Shown one piece after another: positions 53,788 to 62,873 of a DNA stretch of 64,000 nt (its first letter is position 1; each line of letters opens with the position of its first letter). The stretch is from Paraburkholderia acidisoli (GTDB taxonomy: Bacteria > Pseudomonadota > Gammaproteobacteria > Burkholderiales > Burkholderiaceae). The DNA lies in assembly GCF_009789675.1 (NCBI RefSeq), contig NZ_CP046913.1:1550001-1614000 (forward strand), read 5' to 3'. A model generated the notes under the pieces. The model did not search any database and was not told the DNA's origin. It worked only from the letters and a program-made list of their open reading frames with translations. A program made the translations under genes and the position numbers.

Positions 53788-54798
53788 TTAGTTACCCCGG
53801 ATGTACTTGTCGACGGCCTTGTTGTGGTCGACGAGATTGTCAGAAAACACGCTGCTGCCGTCGCCGCGCGCCACGAAGTACAGCGCCGCGGTAGAAGCCG
53901 GATTGAGCGCCGCCTGAAGCGCCGCCACGCCGGGCAACGCGATGGGCGTGGGCGGCAAGCCGAGGCGCAGGTAGGTATTGTAAAGAGTGTCCGACTGCAA
54001 ATCGCGCTTGTGCAGATGGCCCATGTAATTGCCGCCCAGACCGTAGATCACGGCCGGATCGGTTTGCAGCGGCATGCCCACTTTGAGCCGGTTGGAAAAG
54101 ACGGCGGCGACCAGCGCGCGATCTCCCGCGCGGCCCGTTTCCTTTTCCACCAGCGAGGCCAGCGTGAGCGCCTCGTATGGCGACTTGAGCGGCAGCCCCG
54201 GCGCGCGCGCGGTCCACGCCTCGTCGAGCCGCGTCTGCATCAGCTTGTAGGCGCGGCGGTACACGTCGAGATCGCTCGAACCCTTGTCGAACAAATAGGT
54301 ATCGGGGAAAAACAGCCCTTCGCCGTTACCGTAGGGCGCGGGCGGCGCGCCGATCGCCGCGAGCAGCTGCGCGTCGGTCATGCCGGCCGTGTCGTGGCGC
54401 AGCGCGGGATTCGCGTCGAGTTCCGCGCGCATGTGCTTGAAGGTCCAGCCTTCGATAATGGTCGCCACCGACTCGTTGACGTCGCCGAGCGCCATTTTTT
54501 GCAGCACGTCGTAAGGCGTCACGCCCGTCTTGAATTCGTAGTTGCCCGATTTGAGCTGACTTTGCAGCCCGAGCGCGCGCGTGATGAGCACAAAAAGCTG
54601 CGGCTGGACCGGCACGCCGCCGCGCCGCAATTGCGCCGTGGCGCTGCGCACCGTGCTGTGGGGCTTGATGGTGACGTCGAGCTGGGGAGCGGCGAGCGTG
54701 AGCGGCGTGGTGGCCCAGTGCCAGACACCGCCCGCGGCGGCGGCGCCAAGCACGACGAGCGCGGCGCCGGCGGCAAGGCATTTCTTCAGAAGGGACAT
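53788..54798 (-). CDS. mltG: Endolytic murein transglycosylase
   Basis: 336 residues (E. coli 340). An N-terminal membrane anchor (LAAGAALVVLGAAAAGGVW) is followed by a LysM-like subdomain and the YceG catalytic domain with the active Glu in LASLVEKETGRAGDRALVAAVFSNRL and the C-terminal NPASTAALYFVARGDGSSVFS. It cuts nascent peptidoglycan strands at the inner membrane. Divergent from ygfZ. Confidence 0.96.
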   Translation of the reverse strand: MSLLKKCLAAGAALVVLGAAAAGGVWHWATTPLTLAAPQLDVTIKPHSTVRSATAQLRRGGVPVQPQLFVLITRALGLQSQLKSGNYEFKTGVTPYDVLQKMALGDVNESVATIIEGWTFKHMRAELDANPALRHDTAGMTDAQLLAAIGAPPAPYGNGEGLFFPDTYLFDKGSSDLDVYRRAYKLMQTRLDEAWTARAPGLPLKSPYEALTLASLVEKETGRAGDRALVAAVFSNRLKVGMPLQTDPAVIYGLGGNYMGHLHKRDLQSDTLYNTYLRLGLPPTPIALPGVAALQAALNPASTAALYFVARGDGSSVFSDNLVDHNKAVDKYIRGN

Positions 54799-54875
54799 GG
54801 AAACACGACTTTGGTTAGCCTCATATAATAACTGTTCGAACCCGCCAAAGTCAGGATTGACTGTTCCCCGAATCC

Positions 54876-55901
54876 ATGAACTCCCCGCACGACCTCACCT
54901 CCCAGAACGCTTCCTCCACCACGCCCCTGGCCGCCGACTTCGACGCGGTGCTCAACGGCGGTGCCTACGCGATCCTGCCGCAGTTCGGCGTGATCGACGC
55001 CAACGGCGACGACGCCGCGAGCTTCCTGCATAGCCAGCTCACCAACGACGTCCAGCATCTCGACGTGGCCGGTGCGCGTCTGGCCGGGTATTGCTCGCCG
55101 AAGGGCCGCCTGCTCGCCTCGTTCCTCACGTGGAAGACCGGCGACACCATCCGCCTGCTGATCGCGAAGGACGTGCAGCCCGCCGTGCAAAAGCGTCTGT
55201 CGATGTTCGTGCTGCGCGCCAAGGCGAAGCTCACCGACGACAGCGACAAGCTGCTCGTCGTGGGCCTCGCGGGCGACGTGCGCGGCGCACTGGCCGCCGA
55301 ATTCGACGCCCTGCCCGACGGTGTCCACGTCAAGGTCGACGACCCGGCCGGCACGCTGATCCGCGTGCCCGACGCGGCGGAGCGCGTGCGCTACCTGTGG
55401 GTCGGCCCGAAGGAGGCGGTCGAGGCGCGCCTCGCGAAACTCGACGGCGCGCTTAAGCGCGTCTCGCCGGCCGTGTGGGACTGGCTCGACATTCGCGCGG
55501 GCGAACCGCGCATCACGCAGCCGGTGAGCGAGCAATTCGTCCCGCAGATGGTGAACTACGACGTGCTCGGCGGCGTGAATTTCCGCAAGGGCTGCTATCC
55601 GGGTCAGGAGATCGTCGCGCGCAGCCAGTACCGCGGCACCATCAAGCGCCGCACCGCGCTCGCGAGCGTCGCGGCCGGGCTCGACCTCGCGCGCGCGGGC
55701 GCCGAGCTGTTCCACTCCGACGATCCGGGCCAGCCGTGCGGCATGGTCGTGAACGCGGCGGCCGCGCCCGATGGCGGCGTCGACCTGCTCGCCGAAATCA
55801 AGCTCGCGGCGCTCGAAAACGGCAGCGTGCATCTGGGCGCCGCCGACGGCCCCGCGCTGCGCGTGCTGCCGCTGCCCTACGCGCTGCCCACCGAAGTCTG
55901 A
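54876..55901 (+). CDS. ygfZ: Folate-binding protein YgfZ
   Basis: 341 residues. The GcvT-like aminomethyltransferase fold with the hallmark KGCYPGQEIVARSQYRG (Cys near residue 242) identifies YgfZ, which helps maintain iron-sulfur enzymes such as MiaB with folate. Divergent from mltG as in many betaproteobacteria; the 77-base gap must hold both promoters. Confidence 0.95.
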   Translation: MNSPHDLTSQNASSTTPLAADFDAVLNGGAYAILPQFGVIDANGDDAASFLHSQLTNDVQHLDVAGARLAGYCSPKGRLLASFLTWKTGDTIRLLIAKDVQPAVQKRLSMFVLRAKAKLTDDSDKLLVVGLAGDVRGALAAEFDALPDGVHVKVDDPAGTLIRVPDAAERVRYLWVGPKEAVEARLAKLDGALKRVSPAVWDWLDIRAGEPRITQPVSEQFVPQMVNYDVLGGVNFRKGCYPGQEIVARSQYRGTIKRRTALASVAAGLDLARAGAELFHSDDPGQPCGMVVNAAAAPDGGVDLLAEIKLAALENGSVHLGAADGPALRVLPLPYALPTEV

Positions 55902-56016
55902 TGTTGCCAGGCGTCGCGCGCGAGCCTGCGCATTGCGGCCCGCGTGCGGCGCGCCACTCCCGCATTCGCTGTCACGTTCACTTCTGCGGCGTCCCGCTCG
56001 CGCCAGGTTTCCCGCC

Positions 56017-56886
56017 ATGTGCCTGATCGTCTTCGACTGGCGTCCGCGCGCAAGCGCCGGCACGCTCTTCACGCTCGCCGCCAATCGCGACGAATTCCTG
56101 CGCCGCACCGCCGACCCGCTGCACTGGTGGACCGGCGCCGACGCGGCCGGATCCGCCGCCTCGGGCGGCTCGTCGGCGGACGTGCTCGCGGGCCGCGATC
56201 TCGTGGGCGGCGGCACGTGGCTCGGCATGACGCGCGGCGGCCGCTTCGCCGCCCTCACCAACTATCGCGCGCCGCACGAAACGCGCGCCGACGCGCCCAC
56301 GCGCGGCACGCTGGTCTCGCGCTGGCTCACGGGTGCGCCCGACATCGCAGATACCCCATTCGGCTATCTCGAAGAAGTCGCGCGCACGGGCGATCTCTAT
56401 AACGGCTTCAATCTCGTGATCGGCGACTGGACGCGGCGCGAACTCGCCTGGTACTGTAATCGCGCCGATCTGGCGCCCGCCCTGCTGCCCGAAGGCACGC
56501 ACGGCATTTCGAACGCCGTGCTCGACACGCCGTGGCCCAAGCTCGTGCGCAAGCGCGCGGAACTGGCGCAACGGGTGGAAGGCGCCACGCCGGCTCAGCC
56601 CGTGCCGCTCGCGCAACTCGTGGCAATGATGCGCGATCCGCAGATCGCCCCCGACCGCGACTTGCCCGCCACGGGCATTTCGCTCGAACGCGAGCGCGCG
56701 CTCTCGGCGGCCTTCATCGAAACGCCCGAATACGGCACGCGCGGCACGACGGCGCTGCGCGTGACGGTGCGCGATGGCGCGCTGGAAGTGGCAGCGATGG
56801 AACTCAGCGACGACGACGGCACGCACCGCATCGTCCGGCCCGGCGACTTCGTGCGCGAGGCAACGTTCAGCGTCGAAGCGCGTTAA
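56017..56886 (+). CDS. NRDE (TANGO2) family protein
   Basis: 289 residues from ATG 56017 (MCLIVFDWRPRA). The NRDE motif is in LAANRDEFLRRTADPLHWW, followed by the family segments GGGTWLGMTRGGRFAALTNYR and FNLVIGDW. Function is uncertain: TANGO2 is tied to heme trafficking and lipid balance in eukaryotes. The N-terminal Cys directly after Met is typical of NTN-like enzymes. Confidence 0.93.
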   Translation: MCLIVFDWRPRASAGTLFTLAANRDEFLRRTADPLHWWTGADAAGSAASGGSSADVLAGRDLVGGGTWLGMTRGGRFAALTNYRAPHETRADAPTRGTLVSRWLTGAPDIADTPFGYLEEVARTGDLYNGFNLVIGDWTRRELAWYCNRADLAPALLPEGTHGISNAVLDTPWPKLVRKRAELAQRVEGATPAQPVPLAQLVAMMRDPQIAPDRDLPATGISLERERALSAAFIETPEYGTRGTTALRVTVRDGALEVAAMELSDDDGTHRIVRPGDFVREATFSVEAR

Positions 56887-56896
56887 ACCAACGCGA

Positions 56897-56924
56897 CACG
56901 GGGTTCAATCCACGGGGTTCAATC
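56897..56924 (-). repeat. Perfect 14-bp tandem duplication overlapping a stop codon
   Basis: CACGGGGTTCAATC occurs at 56897-56910 and 56911-56924 back to back. The stop of the alpha/beta hydrolase (56919-56921) lies in the second copy. Confidence 0.85.
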
Positions 56925-57893
56925 GCCCGTGCCAAACGCCGCGCGCAAGGCCTGCGCGGCGTCGCGATGCGCCTCGCGCGCTTCGTCGACGAACGAACCC
57001 ATCTTGATGAACTCGTGGATCACGCCCGCATAGCGCACGAGCGTGACCGCGTTGCCCGCCGCGCGCAGCTTGCGCGCGTAGGCCTCGCCTTCGTCCACGA
57101 ACGGATCGAATTCCGCCACGCCGATCCACGCGGGCGCGAGGTCGCGAAACCCGGGCACGCGGCCATCGGGCGATTGCGTGCCGTCGAGCGGCGCGAAACG
57201 CCAGTCGTCGCGGTCGGCGTCGCTGCGTGCGTAATGCCGGAAGAACCACTGGATCGTGCGCGCCGTGAGCAGATAGCCCTCGGCGAGACGTTCATGCGAC
57301 TCGCTCTGCTGCCGCGCGGCCACGGCCGGATAGAACAGCAGTTGCAGCACGGGCGCGATGCCCGCGTCGCGCGCGAGCACGGCCACCACGGCGGCGAGCG
57401 TGCCGCCCGCGCTGTCGCCGCCCACCGCGATCCGCGTTGCGTCGAGCGCGTACCCGGCCGCTTGCGCGTGCAGCCACGCATAGGCGTCGAACGCGTCGTG
57501 CACGGCGGTCGGGAAGCGATGCTCGGGCGCGAGCCGGTAATCGACGGACAACACGGCGCAGCGCGCGTCGCGCGCGAACATGCGGCACAGCGCGTCGTGC
57601 GTGTCGACGCTGCCGGTCGTGAAACCGCCGCCGTGATAGTAGACGAGCACGGGCAGCGGCTCGCTCCACTGCGGCTCGACGGGCCGATAAAGCCGCGCGC
57701 GGATGGTCGTGCCGTCGCGCACGGGCACGCGTAGATCGTCGACGCCGTGCAGCGGCGCCGCATCGATCTCCAGCACCGAGGCGCTCTTTTCATACCAGGC
57801 GCGTGCGTCCTGCGGCGTTTGCTCGTGATACGGCGGACGGCCGCCGCGCGCGACCATCTCCAGCACGAGCGCCATCTTCGCGGTCAGCGGCAT
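56919..57893 (-). CDS. Alpha/beta hydrolase (hormone-sensitive lipase family)
   Basis: 324 residues. The oxyanion motif YYHGGGFTTGS and the nucleophile motif GGDSAGGTLAA are those of bacterial HSL (family IV) esterases; the acid is in FDPFVDEGEAYARKL and the base in VIHEFI. It would hydrolyse short acyl esters in the cytosol. Probably co-transcribed with the SDR gene 49 bases upstream. Confidence 0.93.
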   Translation of the reverse strand: MPLTAKMALVLEMVARGGRPPYHEQTPQDARAWYEKSASVLEIDAAPLHGVDDLRVPVRDGTTIRARLYRPVEPQWSEPLPVLVYYHGGGFTTGSVDTHDALCRMFARDARCAVLSVDYRLAPEHRFPTAVHDAFDAYAWLHAQAAGYALDATRIAVGGDSAGGTLAAVVAVLARDAGIAPVLQLLFYPAVAARQQSESHERLAEGYLLTARTIQWFFRHYARSDADRDDWRFAPLDGTQSPDGRVPGFRDLAPAWIGVAEFDPFVDEGEAYARKLRAAGNAVTLVRYAGVIHEFIKMGSFVDEAREAHRDAAQALRAAFGTGD

Positions 57894-57942
57894 CGGGGTT
57901 GGCCTCGCGTCATCGCGTGATGCGGCCCGCTCAATCGGCGAA

Positions 57943-58821
57943 TCAAGACGGCTTCTTCACGTCGGGCTTCAGCGAAAGCGGATCGACCGGATTGCGCTGC
58001 GTTTCGATGTCTTCGTGACGCAGCTTTACCGAGGGGAGGATGGCCGGATGCGTGAGCACGTAGAAGCGACCTTCGCGCACCGCGTCGAACGTGGCCTTCG
58101 CCACGTCGTCGGGCGTGAGCTTGCCCGAACGCACCGCGCGTTGCAGTTGCAGGTCGGCGGCCTGCTGCGAGCGCGTGGGCGGCACGGCGTTGCGCAGATG
58201 GTCGGGCCGGCTGCGCTCGGCGTTGGCGATGCCCGTGGGCACGAAGGCCGGGCACAGCAGCGAGCAGCTCACGAGATCGGTCACGTTCTTGAGGTCGTGA
58301 TAAAGCGTTTCGGTGAGCGCGACCACGGCGTGCTTCGACGCGTTGTACACGCCCATCGCGGGCGGCGAAAGCAGACCCGCCACCGAAGCCGTGTTGACGA
58401 TATGCGCGCGCTCGCCCTGCGCGAGCATCATCGGCGTGAAGCTGCGCACGCCGTTCGCGACACCCATCACGTTCACGCCGAACACCCACTCCCAGTCCTG
58501 CGCGCTGCTTTCCCACACGAAGCCGCCGGTGCCGACGCCCGCGTTGTTGAACAGCAGATGCGCCTTGCCGTAGGCGTCGCGCGCGGTTTGCGCCAGCACG
58601 TCCACCTGCGCCGGGTCGCGCACGTCGGTGCGCACGCCGATCGCCTGCGTGCCGTTCTCGCGCAACGCGGCCACGGCGGCGTCGAGCTGGGCTTCGTCGA
58701 GGTCGGCGAGCACGAGCTTCATGCCGAGCGCGGCGGCGTGTTGCGCGAACGCGCGGCCGAAGCCGCTCGCCGCGCCCGTGATGACGGCCACGCGGCCGTC
58801 GAATTCGAACGGTACGGTCAT
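57943..58821 (-). CDS. Short-chain dehydrogenase/reductase
   Basis: 292 residues from ATG 58821. NAD(P) motif TGAASGFGRAF, NNAG, catalytic Ser (NTASVAGLLS) and YxxxK in VYNASKHA are complete. About 40 extra residues at the C-terminus. Substrate unknown; with the neighbouring reductase and hydrolase it may act on a lipid or aromatic-derived alcohol. Confidence 0.93.
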   Translation of the reverse strand: MTVPFEFDGRVAVITGAASGFGRAFAQHAAALGMKLVLADLDEAQLDAAVAALRENGTQAIGVRTDVRDPAQVDVLAQTARDAYGKAHLLFNNAGVGTGGFVWESSAQDWEWVFGVNVMGVANGVRSFTPMMLAQGERAHIVNTASVAGLLSPPAMGVYNASKHAVVALTETLYHDLKNVTDLVSCSLLCPAFVPTGIANAERSRPDHLRNAVPPTRSQQAADLQLQRAVRSGKLTPDDVAKATFDAVREGRFYVLTHPAILPSVKLRHEDIETQRNPVDPLSLKPDVKKPS

Positions 58822-58838
58822 GTGCGAGTCACCCGCGA

Positions 58839-59837
58839 TCAGATCAGCTTGACGAGCTGCTTGCCGAAATTCTGGCCCTTGAGCATGCCGAGGAACGCTT
58901 CGGGCGCGTTCTCGAGCCCGTCGGCCACGCTCTCGCGATACACGAGCTGCTGCTTGCCGACGAGCGTGCCGAGTTCGGTGAGCGCCTGCGGCCAGACGTC
59001 GAGATGTTCGGTGACGATGAAGCCCTGCACGAGCAGCCGCTGCGTGAGGATCAGCTGCGGAAACTTGAGCGGCACCGGCTCGCCGTCGTAGCCCGCGATC
59101 ATGCCGCACACGGCGATACGGCCGAACGGATTCATGCGCGCGAGGGTGGCGTCGAGCACGGCGCCGCCCACGTTCTCGAAGTAGCCGTCCACGCCCTCGG
59201 GCGTCGCGGTCTTGAGGTCCTGATAGAGATTGCCGGCCTTGTAGTCCACGCACGCGTCGAAGCCCAGCGTTTCGGTCACGTAGCGGCACTTTTCCGCGCC
59301 GCCCGCGATGCCCACGGCGCGGCAGCCCGCGCGCTTCGCCAACTGGCCGACCACGCTGCCCACGGCGCCGCTCGCCGCGCTCACCACGACCGTTTGCCCT
59401 GCCTGCGGCTTGATGATGCCGTTCAGGCCGTACCAGCCCGTCACGCCCGGCATGCCAACCGGGCCGAGATACGCGGAAAGCGGCACGTGCGTCGTATCGA
59501 CCACGCGCAGATCCGCGCCGTTCGACGTGCCGTATTCCTGCCAGCCCGCCATGCCCACGACCTTGTCGCCGGCCTTGAACTTCGCGTTGCGCGATTCGAC
59601 CACCTCGCCCACGGTGCCGCCGATCATGACCGTGTCGAGCGCCTGCGGCGCCGCGTACGACTTGCTGTCGTTCATGCGGCCGCGCATGTACGGATCGAGC
59701 GAGAGAAAGTGATTGCGCACGCGTACTTCGCCTTCCGCGAGCGGCGCGAGCGGTGTTTCGACGAGGCGGAAATTGTCGGTGCTGGCCGCGCCTTGCGGGC
59801 GGGAAACGAGCAGGATCTGGCGATTGGTTTGAGTCAT
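58839..59837 (-). CDS. NADP-dependent zinc-free oxidoreductase (CurA/leukotriene reductase-like)
   Basis: 332 residues of the medium-chain reductase family. Cofactor motif VVSAASGAVGSVVGQLAKRAG and YFENVGG resemble prostaglandin/curcumin reductases that reduce enones. No zinc ligands. The SDR gene starts 17 bases after its stop, so they form a pair. Confidence 0.93.
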   Translation of the reverse strand: MTQTNRQILLVSRPQGAASTDNFRLVETPLAPLAEGEVRVRNHFLSLDPYMRGRMNDSKSYAAPQALDTVMIGGTVGEVVESRNAKFKAGDKVVGMAGWQEYGTSNGADLRVVDTTHVPLSAYLGPVGMPGVTGWYGLNGIIKPQAGQTVVVSAASGAVGSVVGQLAKRAGCRAVGIAGGAEKCRYVTETLGFDACVDYKAGNLYQDLKTATPEGVDGYFENVGGAVLDATLARMNPFGRIAVCGMIAGYDGEPVPLKFPQLILTQRLLVQGFIVTEHLDVWPQALTELGTLVGKQQLVYRESVADGLENAPEAFLGMLKGQNFGKQLVKLI

Positions 59838-59986
59838 GGCGTGCCTCTGTCGCGTGATGCGTCATGGAGTGCGCGGCGTGCGACGACATCAGCAGGCCGC
59901 GCGATGAACGGCAAAAAAGCGCGCGAAAAAATAGAGATCAAAGCGACGAAAAACGGCGCGAAACCGCTGCGGCAAACTTGCGCCGA

Positions 59987-60490
59987 TCAGCCGTCGCTCG
60001 GTCCCGGACGCGCGCTGGGATCGCTGCGCAGACGCTGGCGGGTCACGTCGCGACCCACGGCAAGCCTGCGCATGTACTTGAAGGTGCCGAGCGCCTTCGC
60101 GACGAAATGGCCTTCGCTGTCGCGAATCTCGCCTTCGCAATAGGCCATCGTGGTCGAGCGGTGAAGCACACGGCCCGTGGCGCGCAACTCGCCGCGCCCC
60201 GGCTGCATGAAGTTCACTTTCATTTCGACGGTGACGACGCCCACGCCGTCGGCCGCGACACTGCGTGCGGCCATGGCGAGCGCGACGTCGCACAGCGTCA
60301 TGGTCACGCCGCCGTGCGCGACGTCCCACGTATTCATGTGACGCGCGGCGAGCGGCAGCACGACTTCGCTTTCGCCGTCGCGGGCGCTCACGAGTTGCGC
60401 GCCGAGGTGATCGACGAACGGGCTTTCAATGATCGTCTGCGGGGTTTGCTGCGGGTCTGCGGAGGCGTCGGTCATGGTGCTCGTCATCAT
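59987..60490 (-). CDS. PaaI family hotdog thioesterase
   Basis: 167 residues from ATG 60490, which overlaps the stop of the Dabb gene by one base (TGATG), a coupling arrangement; ATG 60475 is an alternative. The hotdog signature NTWDVAHGGVTMTLCDVALAMAA includes the HGG motif. It hydrolyses acyl- or phenylacetyl-type CoA esters. The C-terminal 20 residues are Arg-rich and not part of the fold. Confidence 0.9.
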   Translation of the reverse strand: MMTSTMTDASADPQQTPQTIIESPFVDHLGAQLVSARDGESEVVLPLAARHMNTWDVAHGGVTMTLCDVALAMAARSVAADGVGVVTVEMKVNFMQPGRGELRATGRVLHRSTTMAYCEGEIRDSEGHFVAKALGTFKYMRRLAVGRDVTRQRLRSDPSARPGPSDG

Positions 60491-60792
60491 CAGGCCAGGT
60501 AATCCACGCACTGGCGCGTCTCGACCACGAGCTTCGCGAACTGCTTCACCACCAGATGGCCCGGGTGCACCTGATAGGCGTCGAGCGCCGCCTTATCGGC
60601 GAAATCGGACACGAGCACGATATCGAACGTCGAGTCGAGGCCCTCGCCCGCCACGCCCACTTCGAGATGCAGCGTGCCCGGCACGAGGTCGCGGCAGCTT
60701 TCCAGCAGCGTCTTGAGCTTCGCGACGTTTTCCGCGCGCGACGCGCCTTCGGCGGATTCCTTGAGCTTCCACATCACGATATGACGAATCAC
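60490..60792 (-). CDS. Dabb family stress-responsive barrel protein
   Basis: 100 residues from GTG 60792, set by AAAGGTGAAATC. IRHIVMWKLKESAEG and ...ALDAYQVHPGHLVVKQFAKLV are the dimeric alpha/beta-barrel Dabb pattern. Role unknown; possibly a small cyclase- or monooxygenase-like protein. Coupled to the PaaI thioesterase. Confidence 0.9.
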   Translation of the reverse strand: MIRHIVMWKLKESAEGASRAENVAKLKTLLESCRDLVPGTLHLEVGVAGEGLDSTFDIVLVSDFADKAALDAYQVHPGHLVVKQFAKLVVETRQCVDYLA

Positions 60793-60928
60793 GATTTCAC
60801 CTTTCTGTCTGCATGAGGACGGCATGGCGATCGCTTCGAGCGCCACGCCGGAAGCCGTCATGATACCCGCAGCACCGCTTGCACGAAGGCCGCGCGAACA
60901 GCGCGCATGCCGCCATTCACGCACTCGG

Positions 60929-62107
60929 TCAGGCGATTTCGAACAGCCCTGCCGCGCCTTGCCCGCCGCCGATGCACATCGTCACGACGACGAACTTCGC
61001 GCCGCGCCGCTTGCCCTCGATGAGCGCGTGGCCCGTGAGACGCGCCCCCGAAACCCCATACGGATGGCCCACGGCGATCGCGCCGCCGTTCACGTTCAGG
61101 CGATCGGTGGGAATGCCCAGCTTGTCGCGGCAATAGAGCACCTGCACCGCGAACGCTTCGTTGAGTTCCCAGAGGCCGATGTCCTCGACCTTGAGGCCGG
61201 CCTGCTTGAGCAGTTTGGGCACCGCGAACACGGGCCCGATGCCCATTTCGTCCGGCTCGCAGCCGGCCACCGCGAAGCCGCGGAAAATGCCGAGCGGTTG
61301 CAGGCCTTCGCGCTCGGCCACCTTCGCGTTCATCACGACGCAGGCGCTCGCGCCGTCCGAAAACTGGCTCGCGTTGCCAGCCGTGATCACACCGCCGGGC
61401 AACGCCGTGCGAATCTTCGCCACGCCTTCGAGCGTGGTGTCGGCGCGAATGCCTTCGTCGGCGGCAATGGTCACTTCCTTCGTGACGAGCTGGCCCGTGG
61501 CTTTGTCGGCGATACCGGCGAGCACCGTCATCGGCACGATTTCGTCGTTGAAGAGGCCAGCGGCCTGCGCCGCCGCGGCGCGCTGCTGTGACTGCACGCC
61601 GTATTCGTCCTGGCGCGCCTTCGAGATTTCATAGCGTTTCGCGACGTTTTCGGCCGTTTGCAGCATGTTCCAGTAGATCTCGGGCTTGTGCTGGTTGAGC
61701 CAGCCTTCGACCATCATGTGGCGGTTCATCTCGTTCTGCACGCACGAGATCGATTCCACGCCGCCCGCCACGAACACGTCGCCTTCGCCAGCAATCACGC
61801 GTTGCGCCGCGAGCGCGATGGTCTGCAATCCCGACGAACAGAAACGGTTCACGGTCATGCCGGGCACGCTCACGGGCAAGCCCGCGCGCAGCGCGATCTG
61901 GCGCGCGATGTTGCCGCCGGTCGCGCCTTCGGGATTCGCGCAGCCCATGATCACGTCCTCGACGCGCGCGGGGTCGAGCTTCGCGCGCTCGACGGCGGCT
62001 TGCGTGACATGGCCGCCGAGCGTGGCGCCATGCGTCATGTTGAAGGCGCCCTTCCACGATTTGGCGAGGCCCGTGCGGGCGGTGGATACGATTACGGCGT
62101 CGGTCAT
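60929..62107 (-). CDS. Acetyl-CoA acyltransferase (thiolase)
   Basis: 392 residues. Catalytic Cys in [11 protein letters not shown] (about 90), His in [16 protein letters not shown] (about 350) and Cys in [16 protein letters not shown] (about 380). The shape is that of FadA/PhaA-type biosynthetic or degradative thiolases. With the 3-hydroxyacyl-CoA dehydrogenase just upstream on the same strand it should complete a beta-oxidation round. Confidence 0.95.
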   Translation of the reverse strand: MTDAVIVSTARTGLAKSWKGAFNMTHGATLGGHVTQAAVERAKLDPARVEDVIMGCANPEGATGGNIARQIALRAGLPVSVPGMTVNRFCSSGLQTIALAAQRVIAGEGDVFVAGGVESISCVQNEMNRHMMVEGWLNQHKPEIYWNMLQTAENVAKRYEISKARQDEYGVQSQQRAAAAQAAGLFNDEIVPMTVLAGIADKATGQLVTKEVTIAADEGIRADTTLEGVAKIRTALPGGVITAGNASQFSDGASACVVMNAKVAEREGLQPLGIFRGFAVAGCEPDEMGIGPVFAVPKLLKQAGLKVEDIGLWELNEAFAVQVLYCRDKLGIPTDRLNVNGGAIAVGHPYGVSGARLTGHALIEGKRRGAKFVVVTMCIGGGQGAAGLFEIA

Positions 62108-62213
62108 GGTGTCTCCTTGTGACCTGCGCGGCGGGGGCGCGGGTCGCGATTATCTTGCTGATGTCGTGAGTCGTCTTTCGTATCGAACGAGCGCATTTAG
62201 CGCATCTGGCGGC

Positions 62214-62849
62214 TCAAGCGCGGCCAGCGAGCACGTCGGCGGTTTGCGCGCGCGTCACGCCTGCCGCGTGCAACTGCTCCCATGCGGCAGCCAGCGAGCC
62301 ATTCAGATCGATCGCGCGCGAGGCGTCCTCGATCAGCACGGTCTCGAAGCCCGCGGCGCGCGCGTCGAGCGCCGACCACGCCACGCAATAGTCGGTGGCG
62401 AGCCCGCAGCAATACACGCGCTGGGCGCCCACGTCGCGCAGATACCCCGCGAGTCCCGTGGGCGTCTTGCGGTCGGCCTCGAGAAACGCGGAATAGCTGT
62501 CCACGTCGGCGTGATGCCCCTTGCGGATAATGGCGCGCGCGTGCGGCACGTCGAGATCGCGATGCAGCGCCGCGCCCTCGGTGTCCTGCACGCAGTGCGT
62601 GGGCCACAACACCTGCTCGCCGTAGGGCAGCGTGGTCATCTCGAAGGGTGCGCGGCCCGCGTGATTGGCGGCAAACGAAACGTGCTGCGCCGGGTGCCAG
62701 TCCTGCGTGAGCACCACGTGGCCGAACTCGCGCGCGAGCCGGTTCGCGACCGGCACGACCTCGTCGCCGTGCGCGACGGCCAGCGCACCGCCCGGCATGA
62801 AGTCGTATTGCAGGTCGATGAGCAGGAGCACGTCGTTTGCGCTTCTCAT
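62214..62849 (-). CDS. pncA: Nicotinamidase
   Basis: 211 residues. Catalytic Asp in LLIDLQYDFMPGGAL, metal ligands in TQDWHPAQHVSF, Lys region RKGHHADVDSYSAF and catalytic Cys in CCGLATDYCVAWSA. It deamidates nicotinamide in NAD salvage. It sits between fadB-like and thiolase genes, an unusual place; it may simply be carried in the transcript. Confidence 0.94.
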   Translation of the reverse strand: MRSANDVLLLIDLQYDFMPGGALAVAHGDEVVPVANRLAREFGHVVLTQDWHPAQHVSFAANHAGRAPFEMTTLPYGEQVLWPTHCVQDTEGAALHRDLDVPHARAIIRKGHHADVDSYSAFLEADRKTPTGLAGYLRDVGAQRVYCCGLATDYCVAWSALDARAAGFETVLIEDASRAIDLNGSLAAAWEQLHAAGVTRAQTADVLAGRA

Positions 62850-62873
62850 GTTGCGTCGTCCGTTGGAAAAGAC

